Part shown: positions 1 to 10,717 of the stretch, one piece after another
How positions within the stretch are numbered: the stretch's first letter is position 1
Layout of the letters: each line of letters opens with the position of its first letter
Origin: Planoprotostelium fungivorum
Taxonomy: Eukaryota; Evosea; Variosea; Cavosteliida; Cavosteliaceae
Assembly (NCBI GenBank): GCA_003024175.1
Contig: MDYQ01000161.1
Coordinates: 1 to 64,000 of the forward strand
Length of the DNA: 64,000 bases
Direction of reading: 5' to 3'
Made by a program: the position numbers and the translations under genes
Notes under the pieces: model-generated
What the model saw: only the letters and a program-made list of their open reading frames with translations
Databases searched by the model: none
Told to the model about the DNA's origin: nothing

Positions 1-210
1 ATCATTGTATGCAAAGTTCCACCATTGAGTCATAGTAAAATGTAGTAATTAGGTAATACTATAGTAAATATATTGTCCAGCGGGTTCGTTTTCAAACCAT
101 TTAAAATTAGTACACAAAAACACGGTTGATATCGTGCCTGTTGCTATTAGCAACTCGGTTTGTTAACGTGAAAAATTTAAAGGTTATGAAAACGAACCCG
201 CTGGACAATA
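1..210. repeat. Direct duplicate of 713-922
   Basis: Bases 1-210 match 713-922 base for base, as far as I can read, and then the two copies diverge. Each copy contains one whole MITE plus about 70 bp of left flank. The first copy is followed at 238 by a single N. An exact copy next to a gap suggests overlapping contig ends or haplotype sequence joined in tandem rather than an old duplication. A recent true duplication is also possible. Confidence 0.85.
73..208. mobile_element. 136-bp MITE with 22-bp inverted ends, copy 1
   Basis: The element begins TTGTCCAGCGGGTTCGTTTT and ends with the reverse complement of that sequence. It is flanked on both sides by TA (71-72 and 209-210). It has no coding capacity. 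The terminal inverted repeats plus a TA duplication fit a non-autonomous Tc1/mariner-type element. The parent transposon is not in this window. Confidence 0.85.
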
Positions 211-322
211 CAACTAAATCACCAAAAAAAACTCTATNCAAGCTATATCATGTGCCATGTATTTCTTTAGAGACTGCTATAGAGTGTGCTTAGGATGCAT
301 CAAAGGCCAGTTTCTAGCAAAT

Positions 323-745
323 CTATTGATGTTCTAACTTTTCTTTATATGCTCTGATCACCATCATCTGCTTTGTAATAAATTTGTCCTTTTGCTCTAT
401 TATCTTGAGCATCTCTTCTAGCTGAAGTTCTAAAGACATTGTCTTACTGGTACATTCTACTTGTATCCTTTTGACTTCTGCTGCATATTCCTTTTCCTTC
501 TCATCTAGCAATTCTTGTAACCTTTCCTCATATCTCTTATTGTTCATTTTCATACATTGTTTCTTGTTGTTGTATGTTGTTAGTTCCTTCTCAAATAGTC
601 CTTTGAGATTCTCGGATTCTTCATTCAGCTCACACTTCTTGCCTCTGATCTTTGTATTCTGTATCCTATGTTTTAAGCAGTCCACAATACTTTGTGGAAG
701 CTGACTGACTATATCATTGTATGCAAAGTTCCACCATTGAGTCAT
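323..745 (-). CDS. Hypothetical coiled-coil protein in the AT-rich block
   Basis: This is an open frame of 140 codons with no recognisable family. Residues about 40-135 are rich in Glu, Lys, Gln and Leu (for example a KEYAAEVKRIQVE stretch) and look like a long coiled coil. It lies between the two duplicated MITE segments, and its 5' end runs into the duplicated flank. It may belong to the neighbouring Polinton-like fossil or be an independent AT-rich gene. There is no homology evidence for either, and expression is doubtful. Confidence 0.35.
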   Translation of the reverse strand: MTQWWNFAYNDIVSQLPQSIVDCLKHRIQNTKIRGKKCELNEESENLKGLFEKELTTYNNKKQCMKMNNKRYEERLQELLDEKEKEYAAEVKRIQVECTSKTMSLELQLEEMLKIIEQKDKFITKQMMVIRAYKEKLEHQ

Positions 746-784
746 AGTAAAATGTAGTAATTAGGTAATACTATAGTAAATATA

Positions 785-920
785 TTGTCCAGCGGGTTCG
801 TTTTCAAACCATTTAAAATTAGTACACAAAAACACGGTTGATATCGTGCCTGTTGCTATTAGCAACTCGGTTTGTTAACGTGAAAAATTTAAAGGTTATG
901 AAAACGAACCCGCTGGACAA
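785..920. mobile_element. 136-bp MITE with 22-bp inverted ends, copy 2
   Basis: This copy is identical to the element at 73-208. Its TA flanks are at 783-784 and 921-922. Because the flanking DNA is also shared with the first copy, the two look like one insertion duplicated with its surroundings, not two separate insertions. Confidence 0.85.
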
Positions 921-1272
921 TAGTAATTTTGCTAGGTAAATTAAAAGTAAACAAATAGTAAGAATAGTAAAAAATTGGTAAGATAGTAATGTTACATAAA
1001 GTAAATTTATAGTAATCTTAGTAAGATATCAGTGTTTTCAGTGCTTGACAAGAGTATAAAAAAGAAGATTTACCTGTTTTACTATGAAATACTACAGTTT
1101 ACTCATTTTCTATATCAACATCAGTGTCATCACCTGTATTCTCTGCAGCTTGCAGTATCCTTCTTCTGATTCTGTCTCTTGCATCTGGCCCAGTCTCCTT
1201 CTTTACCAATCTGCTTATGTGTTTGTATGTCCTGCATTTAACTCTTTCTCATATGCTGAGTTTCTCAATCCA

Positions 1273-1581
1273 CTATATGGTGTGGTGTATGGTCACCACA
1301 TAAGAACCAAACAGTTCAATGAGTCTCTGTTTATAAAGAATGATTTCAAACCAAAGAAAGCCAAGGTGTTCCTTTTCAATGAACATGCATTGAATGTGTT
1401 TCTTGGTTGCTGAGTTTTCACTGACTTTCTGCTCAACACACTTTTGGAACACCTCAGGAGGTGTATGTTTTGCCACACACCCTAAGAATTGCTTCTTAGG
1501 TTTATTCATCATCCAACTTACCTGCATCATACCATGATTCTGATCCAGAATTACTTGAAACTGCTCATTATCAGCTAGCAT
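1273..1581 (-). CDS. Hypothetical reading frame left of the Polinton fossil
   Basis: This open frame of 102 codons has a KPKKQFLGC motif and a FIEKEHLGFLWFEI stretch. I do not recognise the family. It has the same AT-rich composition as the integrase and polymerase fragments to its right and is on the same strand as the integrase. It is therefore probably part of the same element or of another inserted element. No host-like introns are visible. Confidence 0.3.
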   Translation of the reverse strand: MLADNEQFQVILDQNHGMMQVSWMMNKPKKQFLGCVAKHTPPEVFQKCVEQKVSENSATKKHIQCMFIEKEHLGFLWFEIILYKQRLIELFGSYVVTIHHTI

Positions 1582-1694
1582 CTTTTTGACAGCAGGAAGA
1601 CTGACCCTTCCTGTCTGCTGTCTTACCTGCTCATTAAGACTGCTAAAATTAGGGAACTCAATGAGCTCAATGATGTTATCCCTTGTTAAATAGT

Positions 1695-2710
1695 TGAGAA
1701 GCTCATGACTGGTAACTCATCAAATGCTTTTGGTTCAGTTCTTTTGACTGGAAATGTCTTGACAAGATCATAGTCCATTTTGTTGCAGTTTATGATATAA
1801 TCTGAAACATACAATTAGGAAACAAAATAATTATTTAATTCCATTTTAGAAAATGAGATTCCTCTTATATAAGGTGAAGTGACTACAGTGAAGAATATAC
1901 CTGCTAAAACATATTATAAACAGAAATATGATCAATACAAACAACTGTTAGATATCAAGTTGAGACAAGATGTCTCTCAAGGTTTATATGATAATGTGAT
2001 CCAAGATTATCATGCAGGATGCACGAGAGGAGAGCTTTGTACTAAATATAAGCTAAGCTATTTAAAACTGAAAATTATTCTGAGAGATGAACATAGCTTC
2101 AAGATACCCTCAGCTGATGTTGCTGACATTAAGTTAAGGCTTCACAACAAATTAACAACTAAAAAAGAAATCATGGGACTATATAAAATCAGCTACAGGG
2201 CACTAAATTGCTTACNTGAGAAGCTCATGACTGGTAACTCATCAAATGCTTTTGGTTCAGTTCTTTTGACTGGAAATGTCTTGACAAGATCATAGTCCAT
2301 TTTGTTGCAGTTTATGATATAATCTAAAACATACAATCAGAAACTAAAATAATTATTTGATTTCATTTTAGAAAATGCACACCCTTTTATATAAGCTAGA
2401 ATGACCACAGTAAACAATATACCTGCCAAATTATACTATAAGCAAAAATATGACAGACAAGATGTCTCTCAAGGTTTATATGATAATGTGATCCAAGATT
2501 ATCATGCAGGATGCACAAGAGGAGAGCTTTGTACTAAATATAAGCTAAGCTGTTTAAAACTGAAAATTATTCTGAGAGATGAACATAGCTTCAAGATACC
2601 CTCAGCTGATATTGCTGACATTAAGTTGAAGCTCCAAAATAAATCTATAACTAAAAAAGAAATCATGGGTCTATATAAAATCAGCTACAGGGCATTAAAT
2701 CACTTACTCT
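1695..2710. repeat. Tandem pair of about 500-bp units separated by an N
   Basis: The segment starting at 1695 (TGAGAAGCTCATGACTGG) is repeated from 2217, immediately after the single N at 2216. The first 100 or so bases are identical. The units then diverge by roughly a tenth while staying alignable to about 2211 and 2710. Each unit carries one HTH-like reading frame. The gap placement again suggests that two alleles or two dispersed copies were placed side by side, although a true tandem duplication is possible. Confidence 0.75.
1879..2215 (+). CDS. HTH-like small protein, copy 1
   Basis: The reading frame begins at a GTG (the second copy has ATG at the matching place) and runs up to the N. 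It contains two similar helical blocks, one around TRGELCTKYKLSYLKLK and one around TKKEIMGLYKISYRAL. Each has the spacing of a helix-turn-helix, so the protein could bind DNA. It lies next to the Polinton-type integrase and shares its AT-rich composition, so it is probably element-encoded. The family is not identified. Confidence 0.4.
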
Positions 2711-2784
2711 CTGAACACCCTACTGCTTCTGGAATTGCCAATGATAGTATTTCCTGTGATACACCACTCCTGATGCTGCTTTAA
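2401..2784 (+). CDS. HTH-like small protein, copy 2
   Basis: This is a 127-codon frame starting at ATG and paralogous to 1879-2215. It lacks about 12 residues near the N-terminus and carries scattered substitutions. The same two HTH-like blocks are present (GELCTKYKLSCLKLK and KEIMGLYKISYRALNHLL). It is transcribed toward, and ends just before, the opposite-strand integrase fragment. Likely role: a DNA-binding accessory protein of the element. This is inferred from shape only. Confidence 0.45.
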   Translation: MTTVNNIPAKLYYKQKYDRQDVSQGLYDNVIQDYHAGCTRGELCTKYKLSCLKLKIILRDEHSFKIPSADIADIKLKLQNKSITKKEIMGLYKISYRALNHLLSEHPTASGIANDSISCDTPLLMLL

Positions 2785-2840
2785 CCTGATAAAAGATAAA
2801 CTTACCATCTATGATCTTTTTTGTGACTGTATATACTTCA

Positions 2841-3630
2841 CTAGACCAATTTGCTACTGTTGATTTTGTTTTTGCTGAAAGTCTCTCTGCTGTTCAGGTG
2901 CAATAAATGGGGTTGTATTCTTACTTTGTCTCCTCTACTGTAATGTAGAGTTTCAGAAATTATTGGGTTATTTTTGTCATTCAGATAATTGTAATAATTA
3001 TGCAACTGAGGTATTAATAGCTTATGAAGTGATCTATCTGCAAAATGGACGTTTGCTGGCAATTCCCTGATAGTATGATGATAAGAATGGTTGTAATTCT
3101 CTGTAATAAGCTCTAAGGCATCAATCAATATACCTCTGTGTTCTGTATACTGAAAGATACTGAGCTATTTTTTGTTTGATAGTCTTGTTGAATCTTTCTA
3201 TAATGCCCAAAGGAGTGCATGGGAATGATGTCAACTGGTGTATTCCATGATCTGTACATACTTGTTTCACTTCTTTTGCAATAAACTCTTCCATCATCTG
3301 AAAGCAGAATCATTGGCTTATATGCTTTATTATTTATCTTGATTCTAAAGATATAATCTAAAGCTCTGGCTATAGTCTGTCCTTGCTTATTCTGCAAAGG
3401 AATTACCAAAGCATATTTAGAGAATACATCAATGACTGTTAAAAGATAGTTAGAGCCATCATTGTCCTCAGCAGAGTTTTGCATGTCTGCAAGGTCCATC
3501 TGCCATTTGCCATTGGTCTATGTACAACAGTATGTTTCTGCTGTTTATATTGTAAGTTGAAACCTAAGTGTCTCTTATAAGTTGATTGATGAGATAGAAA
3601 ACTCCTGATATCATCAACTGTGAATTCCAA
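2841..3630 (-). pseudogene. Polinton integrase (rve fold), fossil
   Basis: The minus-strand translation shows the typical integrase core signature: a DLADM start followed by LLTVIDVFSKYALVIPLQ, and then the region where the second acidic residue lies. A C-terminal part resembles the end of the rve domain in Polintons (ITENYNHSYHHTIRELP). In intact elements this enzyme inserts the linear element DNA. This copy is broken and should be treated as non-functional. Confidence 0.75.
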
Positions 3631-3708
3631 TTTAAAGATATTATGTCTGCTGGCACTTCTGTATAGCTACACAAAAAGCTTAAGAAGGTATTTACAGCTA
3701 TCAGGTTT

Positions 3709-5402
3709 TTGATCAGAATCAAACCTAAGACCACACTATTGACAGCAGGTGTAGCTAGTCAATATGATTATTCATTCTTACCAGACACATGGTTTTCTAA
3801 GTCAGTGTCAGCTGTGGCACAAATCTGCTCAAAAACAAATGCTGTCTTACCTGTTGTACTCAAGTCCTATCCTTTTTACTTCAAGATTGAATTGAATTGT
3901 ACATTAGTCAATATTGAGGATGGAACAACAATAGATAAAACATATTTATTCCCTGCAGATCATGCCATTAAAATATCATCTATCAAACACATCAGTGATC
4001 TTAACAACACTCTACAATTGTGGATACAAAATTCTTTTGCTGCTGATGATTCTGTACCTGATACCAAACACAGAGTACATGAATTCATCACCTTCAAGCT
4101 GAAGCTGGCTAAATCTCAGCAAGGAGGGTGCAAAGGATATACTGTAGATGCAGGTCAAAGACAAATAAAAGGTGTCTAAAGAACCCTGATCTTAAAGACA
4201 ACCTCTGCTTTTGGAGAAGTATTGCAATTGCTTTGTATGAGTCTTCTTATCAACATATTGGTAAAAAAGACAGCAACATACAGAGGGAAAAAGCTATTGA
4301 TTTAAGGGATCAATATTTTGCACAATGTGGTCATCTCAGATCATGTACAAGTAGCTGATCTCCCTGCTATCTGTCAAGCACTCAATCTAGATCTTACAAT
4401 CTATACACTGGACAGTAACTTTAACAGTCTAAAATTATATGAATCAGGTATTCAAGGCTCACCAATCTGTCTGCATCTGGATCAGACTAAGAACCATTAT
4501 ATGTTACTGAGAACACTTGTGGGATATGCAGAAACAATCATTTGTGATAAGTGTAAGAAAGTTTTTGCATATAGCAAAGCATCTAAATATCATAAACACA
4601 TGGCCAAACATCAGAAAGATCAAAACAGTAGCAAGGTGCTAATATTCAAAGACAAGCCTATCCAGAGCTCTACCTCTCTGTACAAGCAGTCATTTGGCAC
4701 AGAGCTTGTCAGACCTTTATTTCTAGCTTATGATTTTGAATGTATCCTGAAGAAGATGAAAAATAATGAAGATGATAACCAAAAAACACATATACTCACA
4801 GCCATGAGCCTGTAGGGGTAGTGATGCTTGCAGGTGGGTGTTTAGCTGATCAACCAAGGGGCCTTGAATATGTATAATGTGGCCCAGATGCAGGCAAACA
4901 CTTTGTAGAACATTTAAACACTATGCACAATTCAATTACAGGCTACTACCTAGAGAAGTTTGGTATCATGTGGGGTGTAAAAGACATTGAGTGTTTTTAT
5001 AACAAACTAAGGAACATTCTGCCTTCAGAGGCTGAACATGGGAATGCTGTGAATATATGGAAAGAGAAGCAATTTGCAACATTTGGAGAGTATATGATGT
5101 ATTACTGCAGATGTGATGTGGAGTTGCTATTACAAGGCACCACAAACTATAGAACTCTGCTGATGACAAAGAACAATATGGAACTACTGAATTATGTCAG
5201 TGTTGCACAAATCAGTTATCAGAATATCCTCAAAAACTACCTAAAACATGATCTGAGATCTGCAAGGGACTGGTTACGGAGGCCAATAATCAAATTCCAC
5301 AGCCAATATAACTGCTGTCATCACATAAACACATATAAATTTGATCTCAATCTTTATTTATCGTTTTATCCACTTTGTATGATTGTGTTATTGATTAGAT
5401 AA
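3709..5402 (+). pseudogene. Polinton-type DNA polymerase B, N-terminal part, fossil
   Basis: Parts in order are an OTU-like block (NLCFWRSIAIALYES), a C2H2 zinc-finger-like motif (CDKCKKVF then HKHMAKH), the first exonuclease motif (LAYDFECIL), and downstream exonuclease/linker sequence with GEYMMYYCRCDVE. The polymerase palm with its catalytic aspartates is absent, so the gene is truncated as well as broken. Intact relatives copy element DNA by protein priming. Confidence 0.7.
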
Positions 5403-5527
5403 GAGAGCATGTGTACAAAGCATGTTGTTAGCAGACACAAATGGAGACACCACACTCAAGGCCCAACCATATGTAGTTCCTGCTCTGTTGTTGAGGCAGA
5501 AAAAGTTATATATGTTGCTCTGGTGCA

Positions 5528-5915
5528 CAAAGTGTGCTCTGGGCACACAGTTTGCATGATATTTAATTTATATAGGCTTCTGTGTGGTGCGTTCATAGCA
5601 CGTTCTAAGCAGTCACCTTGAAAAACACAACACACACGCTCTGACTTGCCTTGTCACTCCGCAACTCGGCTACGCACAGTTAGTGTGCAAGAATTTTCAC
5701 CAAGACTGTACAAAGCGTGCTCTGGGCGCACAATTTGCATGATACCTGATTTATATAGGTTTCTGTGTGGTGCATTGATGGCACATTCTAAGCAGACACC
5801 TTGGAAAACACAACACACACGCTCTGACTCGCCTCATCACTTCGTGACTCAGCTACGCACGGTTAGTGTGTGAGAGTTTTCACCAAGACTGTACAAAGCG
5901 TGCTTGGGACGCACA
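5528..5915. repeat. 183-bp tandem repeat, two copies plus a partial third
   Basis: Units start at 5528, 5711 and 5894, each with a CAAAGYGTGCTCTGGGC-like start, giving a period of 183 bp. The first two units are about 90% alike; the third is cut after about 20 bp. The units contain CTCTGACT/GCTACGCAC motifs and no convincing gene. The array sits between the AT-rich element and the host-like DNA, so it may be a satellite or a subterminal repeat of the inserted element. Confidence 0.8.
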
Positions 5916-6349
5916 AAAGCTTACAAATGTTTTGCTTGGAATTTATAAACTGTTCACAGGAAACAAGCATTCAGCGTGTGTTGAGTTGTAGATAAATCGG
6001 CTATAATACCCTCTTTTTATATGATGGATGTGAATAAAAAAATAGTTTTATATTGGAATGACCCCGACAAGATTTCAAATTCGAAACCTAGTCTCACTTG
6101 TGGAATGTGTGAAACCTTTTGAATGAATCTCCAATACTGATTGTATAGCAGAAACGATGTTCATGGTAGCCAGACTGCCAGATTACTTCGTGACCTCTCC
6201 AATAGGTTTCCCTCAAGTAGGGTGATCTGTACTTGTATAGAAATTACTGAGGGTGGTTTGTACTGGACCTTTCGCTTTCATTTTTTGTCGTTTATGGTCG
6301 TCTACAACCTACGGGTAGTTTTCTCCTTGTCTATTCAGCACGATCGAAG
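5916..6349. other. Spacer between repeat array and VPS52
   Basis: I see no coding exon or RNA gene here. Base composition changes from AT-rich to host-like around 6100. An in-frame stretch at 6141-6434 has no family resemblance and overlaps the VPS52 start in another frame. The VPS52 promoter and 5' leader must lie in the last 200 bp. Confidence 0.5.
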
Positions 6350-9300
6350 ATGGGGGAGCCTCCCAAAAGAGGATTCGGCATGGGGATGTTCGATACCAGC
6401 AAACTTGGTATGGGAAACATGGTCAGCAAGATGAAAGATATGGGATCTAGCATGACCACAGCCCTCAAGACATCCACTACGGGAACATTGAAAGCCTCTG
6501 CAGGCAGCAGCAATAATCTAGCAGCATTAGAGACAGAATCGAAACTGTCGTCAAGAGCCTCGAGTACGAACAATTTGGCTGCTCTCGGTGCGTCTTTCAA
6601 TGTCTCGTGAGTCTGATGGATGCAGAACGAACGAGAGACGATAATCAGAACAATGTGATGCCACCCATCAATCCAGTACCGACCAAGAGTAGTCCGGCCC
6701 CTTCCTTGAATTCTTCGTCACAGGATATCAAGACGGACACCTCTTCACCATCTTCGGCTACCACCAGTCCACTGACAGCACCGAGGGAGTTGTCCAAGTC
6801 GGCATTAGAGAGAATCGAAGAGACGAGAGAGAGGGAGAGAAAAGAAAGAGAGAGGGAGAGGAAACAGAAGGAGGAAGATGAGGCACTGTTGAAGGAAGCA
6901 CATAAGAAGAGCAAGAAATTACTGGGTGATCTGTTGGCCGATGAGACTGTGAGGATCATCACCATCTCGATCGACAGTGATGGGACGAATGATGATGGAT
7001 CGAAATTAATAACAGAATAGGAGGAAGAGAAACTGGAGGCGGGTGATGAACTGGAAGGCAGCATTGAGGGAATCGATTTGGACATGAACGAACTGCAGAA
7101 GAACACAGAGATCAGCAGAGCTCTCACGGAAGGAGCGGACCTTCGCAACTACACCCTCCAAGTCGAACACAAACTGACCCAACTCGAGAGAGGAACCATC
7201 GTCGACTGTATCCTCTTTATCTCACATCGATCCATCATCCGATCGATCATGTCTGCGATGAACAAACGTCCTTGACTGTATGAGATCTAAACGAGGGAGA
7301 TTCGGTGGCATCGTTATACCGCCAGATCATATCCTGCGACACCGTCTTAGAGCAATTAGAGACCCTCCTCAACAACTTTCAAAAGGACATCAAGAACGTC
7401 GGAGGAGAGATCAAGAAGCTGCAAGAAGACTGCATGAAGCACCAAGTCAAGCTGAACAACCGATCCAACGTGGAGAGCCTCCTCGAACGATTCGTCTCCC
7501 AGATTCACATTCCACTGGAGATGCAAGACTTTCTGATCAACGGAGATGTCAACGAGATGTACCAGGAATACCTCATCGAATTCAACCGAAAAGTTTCGTT
7601 CATCGAGACGCAGAAGGCGGTGGAAGGAGACGATCATTTGAGGGCGGTGCAGGACTTAGATCCGATCATTCGCGCCATGCAAGATCGAGCCATCGCGAAG
7701 ACGAGAGCTTTCCTCATCGCTCAATTTTCGAGTCGATTCAGGGACACGAACGATGTGAAGGCCAACCACAGGGAACTGTTGAGATTCTCTTACATCTATC
7801 AGTATCTGTTCAAGAATGATCCAGGTGATGATGCGACATTCGATCTCATCTTTTTAGAGAATGAAACTGAAGAATGTTCAGTGGTGGCAGAAGAGATGAA
7901 GACATCATACCAAGAGAGTGGAAGTCGATTGTACACTCCTTATTTCCGAAGCATTCTGGGCAACATGAATCGCTTGACGTACGAGATAGCCAACAAGAAC
8001 GATCTCATCGGTGAGAGACAATCTCTCGCATCGGCTGAACGTTTGAAGGCATCGACGACAGTCAGTCCATCAACTTCTTCACGGGAAGGAGACAGATCAA
8101 GCACAAGGCGAGCGTCTTCGCTCTAGGCATCCGACAGAAGATCATCGAAGAGCTGGACAAGATGGACACCATTCCCATCGATTCTACAGAGAAACGACCT
8201 TACGAGGCCATCTTTAAATCGAATCTCTTGCTCCTCCTCTTGAAGGGAACCGGTGAGTCTATCTGAACGATTCTCCTGACTCCATCAGATGAGATGATGT
8301 TCACGCAAGACTTCTTCTTGGAGATGGACGGAAGCATGTGTTCCAACATATTCAATCGTGTCATCCAGATGGTCTTTGTAAGTTTCACATCGTGACGCAA
8401 CGTGACGTGACGCAGGAAAACTTGCAAGAGTACGTGAATAACAGTTACGATTCGATCGCCATCTTCATTCTCATCGTCATCATCGATAAGTACAAAGTAT
8501 CGCTGGCCACACGCTTATCTCCCCTCTTCGATCAATTGTTGGACAGGTGAACATCTACACACAGACTCTTCTCTCCTCCATCTGAAGCACGACCAGCGCT
8601 CACGCCGTGCTGATGGAGAGATTCTTCTTTGTCTTCGATAACAATTTATCTTCGGTGAAGAATGCTTCTGCAAAAGATCTGAGCGGGGTGGACCTCCAAC
8701 CACACTATGTGACGAGAAGATATGCAGAGTACAATGCATCTCTCCTCTACTTGGAGAAGATCTCTCAAAACTACAACGACGTCCCGTTCGTCACTCGACT
8801 CAATCAGAACCTCGGAAAGCTGAGAGAAGAGATCGAAAAGTTTTTACTGCGGTTGGCCGAGGCCAAGTACCGAGACTGGAGGTCTAAGACGATCTTCCTC
8901 ATGAACAATTACGATCTCATCACCAGCGTGCTGAAGGTGGAGGGCAATTCCATCTCACAAATTAAATGATGGCAGGAGAGGAACTTGACGTCCCCCGACG
9001 CCGAACAGATCGAAAAGCTGCTGGACATGAAATTGACGGATTACGTTCACGACGAATTGAACAAGCCGTTCGCCAGGTTGCTCAACTTTTCCAAGACCTA
9101 CGAGACCCTCGCCGCCGACATCTCGCTGGAGAACAACTACGAGGACGCTGAGGCGAAGCCTCTGGGAAGATCTGCGTTGAAAGAAGGTGAGTCATGTGAT
9201 GTGAAGGCGCAGACTGAAGAGGAACAGAGGACGTCAAGTCCATCATGGAAGACTTTTACACGCACAGGAACGCAGAGATATCGAAGATCAGAGACGGTAT

Positions 9301-9484
9301 CCGCAAACAGTTTTCAAACTTTCAATTCGGAGAGAGAATACTGGGAAAGATGATCCAGACGCTGTTGGACGCCTACACGGTGCTCCTGAAGATGATCTTT
9401 CGGTACTACAGAGACCTTAGAAGGTCCTCCATGTGCACTTCGCCCATCCAACTCAAGGCTGAGATGGACAAGTTTATGTTATAA
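6350..9484 (+). CDS. VPS52: VPS52, GARP/EARP tethering complex subunit
   Basis: VPS52 is a coiled-coil subunit of the GARP (with VPS51/53/54) and EARP (with VPS50) complexes, which tether endosome-derived vesicles at the trans-Golgi and recycling endosomes. The match to animal VPS52 is collinear: ALTEGADLRNYTLQVE, then VASLYRQIISCDTVLEQLE, LQPHYVTRRYAEYNAS and FLMNNYDLITSVLK, ending at TAA 9484. The N-terminus is variable, with an RERERKERERERK charged coil near 6830. Visible introns include 6588-6625 (38 nt), 6949-7020 and one from about 7210. Exons after 8126 are short. The start at 6350 fits the first open exon. The NCS sensor gene ends 119 bp away, tail to tail. Confidence 0.92.
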
Positions 9485-9603
9485 AGTGTTGAGCGAGCAA
9501 TTCATGTTGTCGTTTATGTTAAAATTTATGTTGCGAGCTGATGGACAGGGGTTTTAGCTTGTGTTAAATTTACGTTGTAAGTGAGGTGTTGAGCGAGCTT
9601 AGT

Positions 9604-10373
9604 TTATGAAAACAATTTCAGACCCTGGATCACGTCTGGATTCTTCAGTGCTCCCTCCTTGTACTCTTCCAGAGTGATCTTCCCATCACCGTTCTTGTCC
9701 ATGATGTCGAAGAATTCTTCTACCAATTGCGAGGGGGACTCGTATTTCTTGCCAGAGAAGGTGACGAGCGGTCCCACGAGCTTATAGAAGGACTCCATGA
9801 TCTGGCCCATCTCTCTCTTGTCGATGACTCCATCTCCGTCTATATCGTACATATTGAATGCAACTGTCTTTGTTCACCTCTTCTGACCCAACAGTCGAAT
9901 AAATGATGTGATGATGGCTCACATTCCAACTTTTCCGTGGGATCTCCTCTGGTCATCACTGAGAGAGCTGCGACAAACTCTTGAAAGTTGATTCCTCCAT
10001 CTGGCAGGTTTAAAAGACATCTCTCGATTACATCTACGAGTGGGAGACGCTGCTCACCTTTATCCTCATCGAACACGTTGAAAATCAGGTCTTGTAAGAA
10101 TGAATCGACCACACCCATCTGACGCATCATCTCTCGAAATTCCTCTTTGTCTATATATCCTTGTGGCTGCTCCTTTCTGAATTGCTTATACATAGCTTTC
10201 AATTCTTTCTGTTGGACTACATTTGATTGAGGACATTGTCAAAGATGATAAAGATTCGCTCACAATGTGAATGCTCTTGCAATTTCTCTAGTTCCTCTTT
10301 TTTTAGCTGTGACTGCAGGATCGTTAATCATGAACCATTTACAAGAACCGTGGCACACCTGCGCGGCTCCCAT
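9604..10373 (-). CDS. Neuronal calcium sensor-type EF-hand protein, N-myristoylated
   Basis: This is a small four-EF-hand protein of the NCS/visinin/recoverin family. I read the start as ATG at 10373 with a 15-nt first exon (MGAAQ), a 46-nt intron, then QLKKEELEKLQEHSH joined to FQQKELKAMYKQF. MGxxxS/Q is a myristoylation signal. EF1 is degenerate, as usual in the family; its CPxG hallmark reads QPQG here. Loops DIDGDGVIDKRE and DKNGDGKITLEE are canonical, and the NFQEFVAALSVMTRG segment is typical. It probably acts as a Ca2+-myristoyl switch at membranes. The exact subfamily is unclear. Confidence 0.85.
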
Positions 10374-10717
10374 CTCTGTCGATCGTAAAACGTTGTGTGG
10401 TGCGTTTTGAAATTCCGGAGCTTTCAGCGGATTTTTAACTAGCAAGCTGCCCTTTCATCTGCATCACGTCTGCGCCGACAACAAGATGAAGAGCATCTAT
10501 TCATGGTGAGGTATACCTGATTGTCGAAGCATCTACTCGTCACCAAATTTTTATCTTGGGACAGAGCGTCGCAGGATATCTCAACGGCAGCTTAGAAGGT
10601 GATGCAATCATCGAGCGCTACGATTCCTGCTGTCCAGCATCTAGATGTGCCGTCCCATAATGTATGAATGTCTGAAAAAAACGCGGTTTATATATCGTTT
10701 CGAATCTTGAAAAAGTT
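10374..10717. other. Spacer upstream of tRNA-Sec
   Basis: No convincing gene is visible. A short open exon-like stretch near 10,450-10,510 has no family match. The region must contain the divergent promoter of the EF-hand gene and the external promoter of tRNA-Sec. At about 10,651-10,669 (roughly -67 to -49 from the tRNA) lies the place where a proximal sequence element would be expected, but I cannot identify it by consensus. Confidence 0.4.
10686..10695 (+). promoter_or_regulatory. TATA box of tRNA-Sec gene
   Basis: GTTTATATAT lies about 23-32 bp before the tRNA start. Animal tRNA-Sec genes are known to use an external type 3 Pol III promoter with a TATA box near -30 and a proximal element near -65, so position and sequence fit. 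Confidence 0.7.

Larger units (their letters stand above)
1273..5402. mobile_element. Polinton/Maverick-like element, broken fossil
   Basis: An AT-rich block holds two hallmark Polinton parts: a retroviral-type integrase on the minus strand (about 2841-3630) and the N-terminal half of a protein-primed family B DNA polymerase on the plus strand (about 3709-5402). Packaging ATPase, protease, capsid genes and long terminal inverted repeats were not found. The element is clearly incomplete and interrupted by several breaks. Protein motifs are still easy to read, which suggests moderate rather than great age. The left limit is uncertain and may lie outside the window. Confidence 0.75.

Noticed and set aside
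5409-5873. Two small Cys-rich proteins
   Set aside because: Both are readings of the 183-bp tandem repeat and resemble each other only because the DNA repeats.
7280-7819. Arg/Ser-rich protein on the plus strand
   Set aside because: It is an alternate frame of the VPS52 exon, which carries the conserved VASLYRQI coding sequence.
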